A DNA stretch of 64,000 nt from Panicum virgatum (Eukaryota; Streptophyta; Magnoliopsida; Poales; Poaceae): positions 19,700,403 through 19,764,402 of the forward strand of contig NC_053144.1 in the NCBI RefSeq assembly GCF_016808335.1. Direction: 5' to 3'. Position numbers and translations under genes: made by a program. Positions 34,488-43,528 of this stretch are shown in pieces. Below the pieces are notes generated by a model. That model saw only the letters and a list, made by a program, of their open reading frames with translations. It had not been told where the DNA came from and made no database searches. Every line of letters begins with the position of its first letter. Within the stretch, counting starts at the first letter, position 1.

Positions 34488-35146
34488 AAGTTTTTTTTAT
34501 ATTTAAAAAAAAAATAAAATTTCAAAAATATATGTCCGTTTTGGAAAATTTCAAAAATATACCCCGGTCGCCCTATGGGGGGCGACAGGGCTCAAATGCA
34601 ATTTTCTTCTTCTTCAAATTTGCAACAAAGTCCCTGGAGAAAAAAAAAAGAGGGGGCATGTCGCCCCCCAACGGGCGACAGGCCCCTGTCGCCCACCCCA
34701 GGGGCGACCGACCAGTGGGCCTAGCCTACAGGCACTAGTGGGGCCGGTCGCCCCTCCCGCGGGCGACAGGGGGGGCCTGTCGCCCCCCCTCCCCCCGCGG
34801 GCGACCGGGTCAGCCATCCCTATATAAGGCCTCCCCTCATTCCCTCCTCATTTGACCTCAAAAAATCCACCAAAAATCCAGAAAAAAGAGAGGGGTGAGG
34901 AGAAGGGAAGCGGCGAAGCTCTGCCGAATTCCGCACTTGTGATCTACCGGTAACTTCTGTATAAATTCGTTGATATTGTATAACAATTTAATTTAATTAG
35001 CATATTAGTTGAATTAGATTTGGTGCTTTAGAACACTGGTTTAGTATTACAATTTGAGTACTATTACAGACTTTTTCAAATAAAATAATTATACATTAGA
35101 ATAGAATTATGACAGTACCTTATTGATATTGCAGTATAAGACAATA
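34488..35146 (+). repeat. Left inverted arm with promoter and 5' UTR intron
   Basis: It begins AAGTTTTTTTTATATTTA. It has a cluster of GGGCGAC / GTCGCCC motifs able to fold on themselves (34568-34805), TATATAAG at 34821, and a leader GAGAGGGGTGAGGAGAAG. A donor GTAACTTC sits at 34950 and an acceptor GATATTGCAG ends at 35134. It is about 60 bp longer than the right arm because of an extra GGGCGAC block around 34710-34780. Confidence 0.85.
34821..34828 (+). promoter_or_regulatory. TATA box in the left arm
   Basis: TATATAAG lies 120 bp before the leader splice donor and would drive the first plus-strand gene. The right arm has the equivalent TATTTAA on the other strand. Confidence 0.6.
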
Positions 35147-35247
35147 GAATTATGACAGTACCTATATTTTCACGCATCGATTTGGTATACGATATGTGCA
35201 TTGCTTAAATTATTATTTGTTATTTGGCGCACCACACTATAGCGCAA

Positions 35248-35837
35248 ATGTCTTCGTCAGGATCAACCTACATTCCGTGGAGCAAGTGTAAAGCCACCGT
35301 ACCCGAAGGAATTGATGTGCCAATGTGCTTCTGCGGTTCGTTATGCAAGTTCACGCAATCTGAGGTTTTAGGAGATGACTACGGCATAAGGTTCTTTATG
35401 TGTGATAACTACGAATATGATCCACCTAAGCGATACAGCAAAGACCGGGCCAAGGTAGCAGGAGAACATACGCTATTTTTCTCTGTGACCTAACATTGAG
35501 TTATGATTCTAACTTGTGTTGGACAAAGTCTCCTCCGCCTCTTTGTGATTTTATGTAGTGGTTCGACACCGTGCAGTCGCAGCAGGCAAAGGACATTGTG
35601 GAACAAAAAGCAAGGTGGGCTGCAGAACGTTGGCGCCGAATGAACCACGAGGAACAGCAAGAGGAGAAGCGCAAGAAAGAGCAAGAAGAGATCCGCAAGA
35701 GGATGGAGGAGGTGGATCGTAAGGCGGTGGCCGAACGTGAAGCTGACAGGGAGAGAAAGCGAGAGAGGGCACGCCGTGCGAAGGAAACCGGGGCCGAAGC
35801 AATTAGGAAGGGCAAATATCCTAGGTGCACTCAGTAG
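35248..35837 (+). pseudogene. First GRF-like zinc-finger protein of the element, one stop
   Basis: ATG 35248 (MSSSGSTYIPWSKCKATVPE). Exon 35248-35454, intron 35455-35528 (GTAGCA...CAAAG), exon 35529-35837. The finger spans both exons: MCFCGSLCKF, then GIRFFMCDNYEYDPP, then PPPLCDFM-stop-WFDT. The C-x-C-G, RFF-C and C-x-F-x-W pattern matches GRF-type zinc fingers, which bind nucleic acid in known proteins. A TAG at 35556-35558 sits between Met and Trp, probably from CAG. After it comes a highly charged coiled coil (QEEKRKKEQEEIRKRMEEV) and a basic end KGKYPRCTQ. Full length would be about 171 residues. It is likely expressed from the left arm. Role unknown. Confidence 0.65.
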
Positions 35838-36690
35838 AGTAGTACCATGTAATCCCGGCATTTTACATTCCATAAGGCATGGTAGGTTTAGATGCAACAA
35901 GAAATTATCTTGTCGCGTGCATATGCCACTGCAATTAGTTGTTTATGTTTTAAGTTGAGAGCTTAACTCTGTGTGTTGTAGCCTTTACCATTAATTTGCA
36001 GTTGTAGCCGGGAGTCTATGAAATCTTTGAACTTGTCCTTAATATTTTCGGAGCTTTTCATGTCACTAGAATACTAAAAAACACACATTTTATTAATATA
36101 ACGATAAGAATTAAGAACTAAGAAATACATCGGGGTCTACTGCTAAAAAGCACACATTTTCATGTCACTAGAATACTAAAAAGCATCAGGAGACCTCACC
36201 TGCCGACGATGATGACAACTACACACTCGAATAGCTCAAAATAGGAACCATAGTATATCTAGCTGCGAGTACGAGATCACAGGTTGCCACTGCTCAGCAC
36301 GGCGATCACGGGTTTCCCAAATGTCGCATTCTTTGCCCAGACATACGTGACCCAATAGCAGTGCCCTTCCACCATTTCAAATAGATGTGACAAGACGGCA
36401 ACCACACCAGCTCACCTTCAAAGCAGTCTCTCTGGCGAGGACGACGGACCTGTCATTCCACAGCGAAGGTCTGTGGCGTGTAGTGGGGAAGGCGGCATCT
36501 AGGCGCGATCGACCGAGCGGCAGCAATACAGTGCTGTGAGTCTGCATGCACAGAGATGCATCGAGTAGTCATTTCGAGCATCGAATCTAGCCTTTTCAGT
36601 GTTAGGTCAGCTAGCCTCTTCACTGTGTTGTCATGTAGGTTTTTTAGGTGCATTTACACTCCACACTCCGGGTATCAGACCTTTGTGCGC
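35838..36690. other. Spacer between the two zinc-finger genes
   Basis: 3' UTR of the first gene, then non-coding DNA in which ACTAAAAA(A/G)CACACATTTT is repeated (about 36072 and 36146). No open frame with family features. Confidence 0.5.
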
Positions 36691-36691
36691 C

Positions 36692-36699
36692 TATAAATA
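36692..36699 (+). promoter_or_regulatory. TATA box of the second zinc-finger gene
   Basis: TATAAATA lies 65 bp before ATG 36757, so this gene has its own promoter inside the element, unlike the arm-driven genes. Confidence 0.65.
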
Positions 36700-36756
36700 C
36701 TCCCAAGTTTGTGAACTCCCAGCACAACTCAAACACCAAACCTCATTGTATACCCA

Positions 36757-37463
36757 ATGTCTGGAGGTGGGTCTAGCTGGAAGAATTACTATGGTTTTGG
36801 GAAAAGAAAAGGGGGAAGAAAGGGAGACCCCATAATTTGGAAGAGGCCTCTTGGACCTGATTCCTTTCCGGAATCAGTGTTTGAGTTTCCGCCACAGCAC
36901 AAGAGTGAATTTACCAATGAAACTCCTCTTCGACAATACGATAACCGTAGAGAACCGTGGCCAAAATGCAGACATGGTGCGGACTGCTTAGTGCAGATGT
37001 GTACTGACGGGATGGATGGCGGTCGGCATTTCTTTAAATGTCCACACGCATGGGTAATACTCGGTTGTTTCATTTCTTTATCTTCAATGAGACACTTTAC
37101 ATGAAATTTGTTTTACAGTCTTCCGATGCTCCAGAAAACTGTGGTTTTACTAGGTGGGTAGATCCTGCACCAATTGATTCTGTTCAGGAGTTCATCGAGT
37201 ACCTCCAGACAAAGATCTTTGATCTGGAATGCAAGGTGAACCATTATGAGGAAGTGAACGAGGGTAACAAAGACGATGAAGTTGATGATACCAGCAATGC
37301 AGCCGGTTCACAGGATGAACCATGCACTATTCCTTACTGCAACTGCCCTTGTCACAAGAAGAAGGGCCCTGCGCCTCCGGCACCACCGCTTGCACCACCT
37401 GCAATGGGTGCATACTGCGGAGAAGGCTCAACGCAGTTTGCTACGTGGGGGTACGGCTACTAG
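36757..37463 (+). CDS. Second GRF-like zinc-finger protein of the element, intact
   Basis: Exon 36757-37053, intron 37054-37118 (GTAATA...TTTTACAG), exon 37119-37463, 213 residues, no lesions. The N-terminus MSGGGSSWKNYYGFGKRKGG is followed by GDPIIWKRPLGPDSFPES. The finger (about residues 72-110) has WPKCRHGADCLVQMC, GGRHFFKCPHAW and, across the splice, ENCGFTRWVDP: the GRF arrangement with all Cys in place. A short coiled coil (EFIEYLQTKIFDLECKVNHY) and an acidic linker follow, then a second Cys cluster CTIPYCNCPCHKKKGP, a Pro/Ala stretch and MGAYCGEGSTQF. I know similar repetitive proteins in grasses but no assigned role. DNA or RNA binding is inferred from the finger class. Confidence 0.75.
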
Positions 37464-37957
37464 GACTACCCTAGTGCTAGTGACATGCTGCATCGTTGTG
37501 TTTGTTCTGTTTTTTTTAAATTACCTAAGACATGTTAGGTTAGTCCGGAATCTGTTTACCATAGTTTGTAACGGGTTCTGACATGCCACTGCATGTGTGA
37601 TGTGTTTTTCATTATCGTTGTATTATGATGTAAAATTTGGTGGTTCACATTACGTAATGCATTTCTTAGTTCTTATTTCTTATTTGTGTGATGTTTATTT
37701 GTAATGAGATAGCTGTGGACCGCTTATTTATACACTTCAACGTTTGTCACTGATCACTCTCGTATTTTCCATTACATACAATAGATGGTATGTTTATACT
37801 TCGATGCTCCATTACGACTAAGTACGATTCAAACTCGACATTATGTACATGTCCAGTGAATGCAAGTTAGGTACGAGACATACATACAAACATAATACAA
37901 CATTAACAATACTAAATGTGAATACATCTTAAACTGATGAACATCATATTTTATAGA
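37464..37957. other. Convergent 3' ends inside the element
   Basis: AT-rich spacer between the plus-strand zinc-finger gene and the minus-strand Myb/SANT-like gene. No gene. The last repeat of the minus-strand frame, after its stop, would end with TGA at 37958-37960. Confidence 0.5.
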
Positions 37958-37964
37958 TCATGGC

Positions 37965-38520
37965 ATGAAATCATCTAGGTCGTCATCCCAGTTGACAGAT
38001 GGTGGTGCTGCAGGTGGTGTAGTATGGCTCGACGAACCTCTTGGCTTTCCCTTTCTCTATTTTCTGGATCTACGTTCATGTACAGGGGGAGGAACATCAT
38101 GTGTTGGAGGCCATGGTTTGGGGGGCATGAAGTCATCCATGTCGTCATCCCAGTTAACACAAGTTTGTGCTGCAGGTGGTGCAACATGACTTGACGAACC
38201 TCTTGCCTTTCCCTTTGTCTCCTTTCTGATTCTAGGTTCATGTACAGGGGGAGGAACATCATGTGTTGGAGGCCATGGTTTGAGGGGCATGAAGTCATCC
38301 AAGTCGTCATCCCAGTTAACACAAGTTTGTGCTGCAGGTGGTGCAACATGACTTGACGAACCTCTTGCCTTTCCCTTTGTCTCCTTTCTGATTCTAGGTT
38401 CATGTACAGGGGGAGGAACATCATGTGTTGGAGGCCATGGTTTGGGGGGCATGAAGTCATCCATGTCGTCATCCCAGTTAACACAAGTTGGTGGTTGAGG
38501 TGCTGAAGCATGACTCGACG
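37965..38520 (-). repeat. 162-bp tandem repeats inside the Myb/SANT-like gene
   Basis: The phrase GTTCATGTACAGGGGGAGGA occurs at 38074, 38236 and 38398, exactly 162 bp apart, with a partial fourth unit on the left. Units 2 and 3 are almost identical, so the expansion is recent. Each unit encodes 54 residues with a WDDD(M/L)DDFMP acidic core and a PPTHDVPPPVHEPR proline tract. Confidence 0.9.
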
Positions 38521-39092
38521 AACCTCCGGGCATCTGTTCTTGCGCAGGCCAAGTACTATCACCCGAAGATCTTATCCGCCTCCTTCGTCTAGTTTGCGGC
38601 ATAATTCCACCGAAGATACATACCAATTTACGGAAATTTGGTATCGTTTTGTTAATCAACTCCGTGTCCTCGGGGTAATCCTAGCATAAAATTAAAAAAC
38701 AATGTCACTGTTTCATAAATATGGATTCGAAATGACGGACGGGATTAGAACTGAATGAGAGTTACCTTAATGTGCATCTCATACACCTCTGGCCGCATCC
38801 ATATCTTACAAGAACTTTGTAAGAATCCAATGATATTAGGATGATTTACTAGTTCATATACTCTCATGTATATCTTCCGACGTTCTAGCAGGTGTCCCTT
38901 TACATCTTGTGTCGTAATACCTCGAAATAATGTGAAATCTTTAAACTCTACTACTTTGGACAAGACCATCTCTATCGTATCATCCGCTAACGGATCCAAC
39001 TTCTTACTGATAACAAGATGGGTCATGATATCAAGTATTATACTAGATTTTTCTTCGGTCCATGAAAATCCTCCAAAATTTGAGGCAGCCAT
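38057..39092 (-). CDS. Myb/SANT-like DNA-binding protein with 54-residue tandem repeats
   Basis: Exon 1 is 39092-38766 (ATG at 39092), intron 38765-38681 (GTAACT...TGCTAG), exon 2 is 38680-38057, 316 residues. The first ~140 residues follow the Myb/SANT-like pattern of plant transposon-associated proteins: FSWTEEKSSIILDIM, TTQDVKGHLLERRKIYMRV, FLQSSCKIWMRPEVYEMHIK, then PNFRKLVCIFGG after the splice. A basic patch QTRRRRRIR leads to repeats with core CVNWDDDMDDFMPPKPWPPT (162-bp units). TAG at 38057-38059 ends the frame inside the last repeat, 33 codons before an older TGA, so the protein is slightly shortened. A 5' UTR intron (39286-39102) starts in the right arm, so that arm drives it. DNA binding to element ends is a guess. 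Confidence 0.7.
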
Positions 39093-39683
39093 TGCCTTAT
39101 GCTGCAATATCAATATGGTACTGTCATAATTCTATTCTAATGTATAATTATTTTATTTGAAAAAGTCTGTAATAGTACTCAAATTGTAATACTAAACCAG
39201 TGTTCTAAAGCACCAAATCTAATTCAGCTAATCCACTAATTAAATTAAATTGTTATACAATATCAATGAATTCATACGGAAGTTACCTGTAGATCAGGAG
39301 TACGCAATTCGGTAGAGCTTCGCCGTTTTTCTTCTCCTCACCCCTCTCTTTTTTCCTGAATTTTTAGGCTCAAATGACAAAGGGAATGGCGGCGAATGGC
39401 GGCCAGGGGTTAAATAGAAGGGAAGGCCCCTGTCGCCCCCCCAACGGGCGACAGGCCCCAGTCGCCCCTGGGGTGGGCGACAGGGGCCTGTCGCCCGTTG
39501 GGGGGGGGCGACAGGCCCCCTCTTTTTTTTTCTCCAGGGACTTTGTTGCAAATTTGAAGAAGAAAAAAATTACATTTGAGCCATGTCGCCCCCATAGGGC
39601 GACCGGGGTATATTTTTGAAATTTTCCAAAACGAACATATATTTTTGAAATTTTAATTTTTTTAAATATAAAAAAAAAACCGC
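39089..39683 (-). repeat. Right inverted arm with promoter and 5' UTR intron
   Basis: Inverted copy of 34488-35146. In the minus direction: T-run, GGTCGCCCTATGGGGGCGAC, GGGCGACAGG cluster, TTAAATAG on the plus strand (39410, a minus-strand TATTTAA), leader, donor GTAACTTC at 39286 and acceptor GATATTGCAG ending at 39102. It then runs straight into the ATG at 39092. Confidence 0.85.
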
Positions 39684-39693
39684 GTCAGGTCGG
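39684..39693. other. Right flanking direct repeat (candidate target duplication)
   Basis: GTCAGGTCGG, one mismatch from GTCGGGTCGG at 34478-34487, abutting the right arm. Confidence 0.55.
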
Positions 39694-40760
39694 GGGCGCC
39701 TGGGCTAGTGCTTGAGGGAAGTGGGAGAAGGGGGGAGGGAGTAGTTTGGGCCGGAGACTGGGCTGGTGGAGGGAGACTAGTGGGCCATTTGAGCCCAATA
39801 TGCAATGGGAGGCCTGTGTTTGTGGAATTGTGCTGTTATTTTTTCAGTTTTTGATACATATACATGTTATATACTATATATATATATATGAATTTTTTCG
39901 CCAAAATTTTTGGGTATTCAACTGAATACCCATGAATACATATGGGGCCCGCCCCTAAAGGGAGTGCCTGCGGCGTTGAGGAAGAAGAGGAGCGGGGTCC
40001 GGGGCAGCTCCTCGCAGAGCCGGCCGCGACCCGCCGCGGCAGCTCCTCGCCTCGCCGCCGTGGATCCGCCTCGCCCCGGCGCGGCAGCTCCTCGCTGAGC
40101 CGGTCGCTCCACCTCGACGCCTCCTACGAGCCCACCACTACAGGCGCCAGAGAATTGCGTCGTGGAGATAGAGACGCATATTTGCATTCCGGCTCGCCTC
40201 GTACCCAAAATGGGTGGTCTGTTTGCGTCTTCTATTGGAGTGTGTTTTTGGAACACAAAATACTGTGGATGACCTATTTTGTGTTTGGGTCACACTTTGC
40301 GTCTGCTGTTGGACACGGTCTCAGCGTACCTATAACTCAGCCTGCAAGCTAATCTCAAAAAAAAAAAAACTCAGCCTGCAGGCTAAGTGCTCCACTCCCA
40401 ACTACTTCTACCTAGCTACAACGACAGGATACCGTGTAAAAAGGAAAAAGATATATGGCACGCGTTACAAGCATCCGCAGCGAGCGAGCGAGTAGCTAGG
40501 ATGTGGTTGGTGTCTTTAGCTGTGTATGTTGTGATGGCATCGGGAGAGAAGATGTCGATCCCAAGCGCTGAAGCGCACATGCGCGCCGTCAGTGCAAAGA
40601 TGGCTGCGGCGTAGCCGTACCGGCGCGCACAATGCATGTTTGAGACCGTACTTTTTATCTGTCTTTTTTTAAAGATAAAAAAGGCAGCAGCGCTGCCATG
40701 CCAATTAACGAAGGAATACAAACCCGGATTTTAATATAATTCTTAGAGTAAATTGCATCC
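39694..40760. other. Intergenic, no gene
   Basis: Contains a perfect dyad GGGTATTCAACTGAATACCC (39911-39930) and a (TA)n run near 39880. GGCAGCTCCTCGC occurs three times between 40000 and 40095. No supported coding region. Confidence 0.45.
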
Positions 40761-40764
40761 ATCA

Positions 40765-40904
40765 TACAATGTTGGCTGCTCCACCAGCTAGTTAATAGTA
40801 TTTTTCTCTCACACTAAATCAGCACCACCCACTGGCCTTCAGCTAGACAATAATTTTCTCTCACAACAAACTAGCATCAGCCACCAGCCGCAGCCAACAA
40901 AACA
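40765..40904 (-). mobile_element. Short MITE, copy 1 (inverted relative to copy 2)
   Basis: Its right part, read on the minus strand (CACTCTGTTTTGTTGGCTGC then GGCTGGTGGCTGATG), closely matches the left part of the element at 41639-41783. The left end is less certain. Confidence 0.45.
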
Positions 40905-41638
40905 GAGTGTTAGCAAGTAGGTGCAAATTGGTCAATAAATTATAAACTGCTCAATACAGTGCGATAACTTGATAAGTGGTTGTATATTGGTCCAACAACT
41001 GGTGCCATAGTTTGGCGAATAATTATGTGCACAGTCCAAACATTTGTTACCACCATGTATGTGGCCATGGTAGGCGCGCTGAGTTATCAAAGGGTTGGGT
41101 AGAGGACCATGCAGATTTTGCTCGGTCTACTCCCCATAATGCTAACCTTGCTGGGTAAGACGGTGGCATTATCAAAGGAATAAGCGCGGACACAAAGGTG
41201 TGGAGGCATATGAATAGTGTTTGGTTGAGGTCACAGTTGTAGAGCTTAGCATTAATTTTTTGCAGGTTGATAACGGACATCATTACTTGTGATTAAAAAT
41301 ATATATAGTATATGACTTTTTTCATAATTATTTTGATATGATAAGAAATCGAATAATAAGTTGAACATTATAAATTGCTCGAGTAAGCAGCTACTCTATA
41401 AGTCATGTACTCGCCTGATATGTATTTGCAGCATTAAACTGGCCACCATGAACCTCACGTGCACATGTCGCAGACAATCAATTTACCCTAGACCTTAACA
41501 AGCCCAGATGTATTTTGCTAAGCTGGATACATTTGCGTCATAGATGCACCAACTTGTCAAATTATTGCACTAAAATGAGCAGTTTACAAGTTTCTTGGAC
41601 TAATCTGCACCCACATGTCAAGTGGTTGAATATAGCAT

Positions 41639-41783
41639 ATTCACTCTGTTCTGCTGGCTGCGGTTGGTGGCTGGTACTGGTTTATTATGAGAGAAAATTA
41701 CTACTGGTTGGCTGGTGTTGGTTTGGTGTGTGAGAGAAATATTATTGGCTGGGTGGAGAAGCGGCTGGCATAACAGAGTGAAT
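41639..41783 (+). mobile_element. Short MITE, copy 2
   Basis: 145 bp with terminal inverted repeats ATTCACTCTGTT (perfect 12 bp, similarity continues to about 20). The inside contains GAGAGAAA motifs seen in grass hAT-type MITEs. No clear target duplication. Confidence 0.55.
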
Positions 41784-42719
41784 GCAATTGAGAACACAGT
41801 TGTTGGGTGGGCCTGCATTTCTTAACTGACCCGAGGACAGCGAGAGCTATTACGTCACATGCATTACAGGTCATCTGAACAAGACGGGTGCGAGTAGTAA
41901 ACTTTTACCGGCGTTGTCGGTTGGACTGGATCGTCGTCGATTCGATCTACCTCAACAGTGAAGCGTCTGTCAGCATCCGGCCTCAGCCAGCCGTGCACTG
42001 TACAGCGTCCGGCAGCAGAGCGGACAGCCCCGCCGTCGCGCCCATGCCGCCGTGCGCGAGAAAAAAGGCCACCGCGGAAGCGCGGATATCCCCGCTCGGG
42101 TACGAATAGCCAGTCACCCCGGCCCCCATCGGCAGCCGGCATGTGGCTTCCAGCCTTCCACGAGATCGGTCGCCGGCGGCACGCGCCACGTGTCTTTCCG
42201 CCGGTCACCTGGCGCGGCAACTCTTTCGGCCACCGGCGTGCGCGTGAGCGCGTCAGAATGAAAGGCAGCGTCGAGGCTCGTCAGCACAAGTGCACAGCAG
42301 GTGTGAAGGCGCCGCCGATCTTTGGATCGGAGCATAGGAAGAGGGCTGTGCTGCTGTGAGCGAACACACGGGTCTGTGCATTTCAGTTTGGTTTGGTTTG
42401 AAGACCCCTCTTTTACTTGTAGAAAGGAGCAAACGTGCGCAATTTAAATCTTCAACAAGTTTGGGTATCAACAACTTTGCGGGCATGTACACGGGTCCGG
42501 TCAAAACTATTGAGCAGATTTCCGTTGAAAGTTAGATGTACAGCAGGCTAACGTTTACCGTGCGTCAATCTCACAGCGGGAACGCCCAACCCGGTAATTT
42601 ACTGAGCATTCGCAGCTTTGCAGGTGGGCGGGTGGGTGGGTGTGGGGGGCTCCTATGCATCTTGTGGAAGTGGATAAGCTAGTCATCTTTAAAATCCATT
42701 TGGCCCAATTAGCTACTGT
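41784..42719. other. Intergenic, no gene
   Basis: GC-rich around 41930-42350 with open frames on several strands, none with codon or domain support. Otherwise nothing recognised. Confidence 0.4.
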
Positions 42720-43225
42720 AAACTGTTCAACATTTCTTTTAAATACGTTCAACATTTTTTTAAATACGTTCAACATTTGACGTTCGAAATGTTGAAACTC
42801 TATAGATAAAATGTTGAAATTCTAGATCTCAAATGTTCAAATGATAAATTTAAAATGTTGAACCCTTTTTCTCCGGCAACCAAACGGCGGCGCGCGCGGC
42901 CTAGTCAGGGCGCGGCGGTGGCCCGACGGCGGCGCGGAGCGGCGCCCATGGCGTGGAGGGGGCCAGGGGCGGCGTCGCGCGGTGGCCAGCCGCTGCGGCG
43001 GGGGGGGCGGCCATGGCGCGGCAACGCGGCCCAGTAGGGTCGCCGGGGGCGGCGGCGCGGGGGGCCCATGGCGCGGCCACGGTCGGGGGCGGCGGCCGAC
43101 GGCAGCCACGGCGCGGCCGCGGCAGCAGCCGGAGGCGGCCAGGGGCACCGTGGGCGGCGGTGGCGGCGCGGCCCAGTAGGGGCGCCGGCGGCGGGCACGG
43201 TGAAGGATGGAGAAGGAAGGGTTAG
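42720..43225. repeat. GTTCAACATTT / AAATGTTGAAC cluster followed by GC-rich block
   Basis: Between 42724 and 42860 the motif GTTCAACATT appears three times on the plus strand. Its complement, AATGTTGAA or AAATGTTC, appears about four times, in AT-rich DNA. 42880-43220 is extremely GC-rich (CGGCGGCGCGG-type). It may be the terminal part of an unidentified DNA transposon. Confidence 0.4.
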
Positions 43226-43528
43226 GTTTGAGTGTGTAGATCCAATGGTTGGTAATAGTTGTACGAATCTCAAACACTAGAAGTTATGTTGGGAAAAAAC
43301 TTCCGGAAGATGTATAGGTTTTCCGTTGCAGGTGTGCTCGTCACGTTTCGAGCCCAACCCGCGAGTAAAGAGCAGCCCACTACCAATAGCGTCGAAGCTA
43401 ACTGATCAAAAAAGAGGCCCACTACCATCCTCCACAGTCCACACCACAAGTACCAGAGCGAGGACAAGCTGCAACTTCTCGTTGATTAGTACCACCTCGG
43501 CAGTTAGCACAGATCCCAACAAGCTTAA

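Larger units (their letters stand above)
34488..39683. mobile_element. 5.2-kb DNA element with long inverted arms, Mutator-like but without recognisable transposase
   Basis: Left arm 34488-35146 and right arm 39089-39683 are inverted copies, very similar along about 600 bp. They include the T-run end, CCCCGGTCGCCCTATGGGG, the GGGCGACAGG cluster, a TATA region, a 5' UTR exon and an intron with the same donor and acceptor. Imperfect 10-bp direct repeats flank it. Inside are two plus-strand genes with GRF-like zinc fingers and one minus-strand Myb/SANT-like gene. No DDE transposase, helicase or RT frame is visible. Convergent genes driven from terminal repeats recall MuDR of maize (established knowledge). 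The Mutator assignment is an inference from arm length and duplication size. Confidence 0.75.

Noticed and set aside
34488..39683. Helitron or retroelement interpretation of the inverted-arm element
   Set aside because: No helicase or RT frame, no CTRR hairpin end; long inverted arms and a direct repeat fit a cut-and-paste element better.
41930..42360. Several frames of 70-130 residues on both strands
   Set aside because: Overlapping in all frames, GC-driven, no start context or domain.
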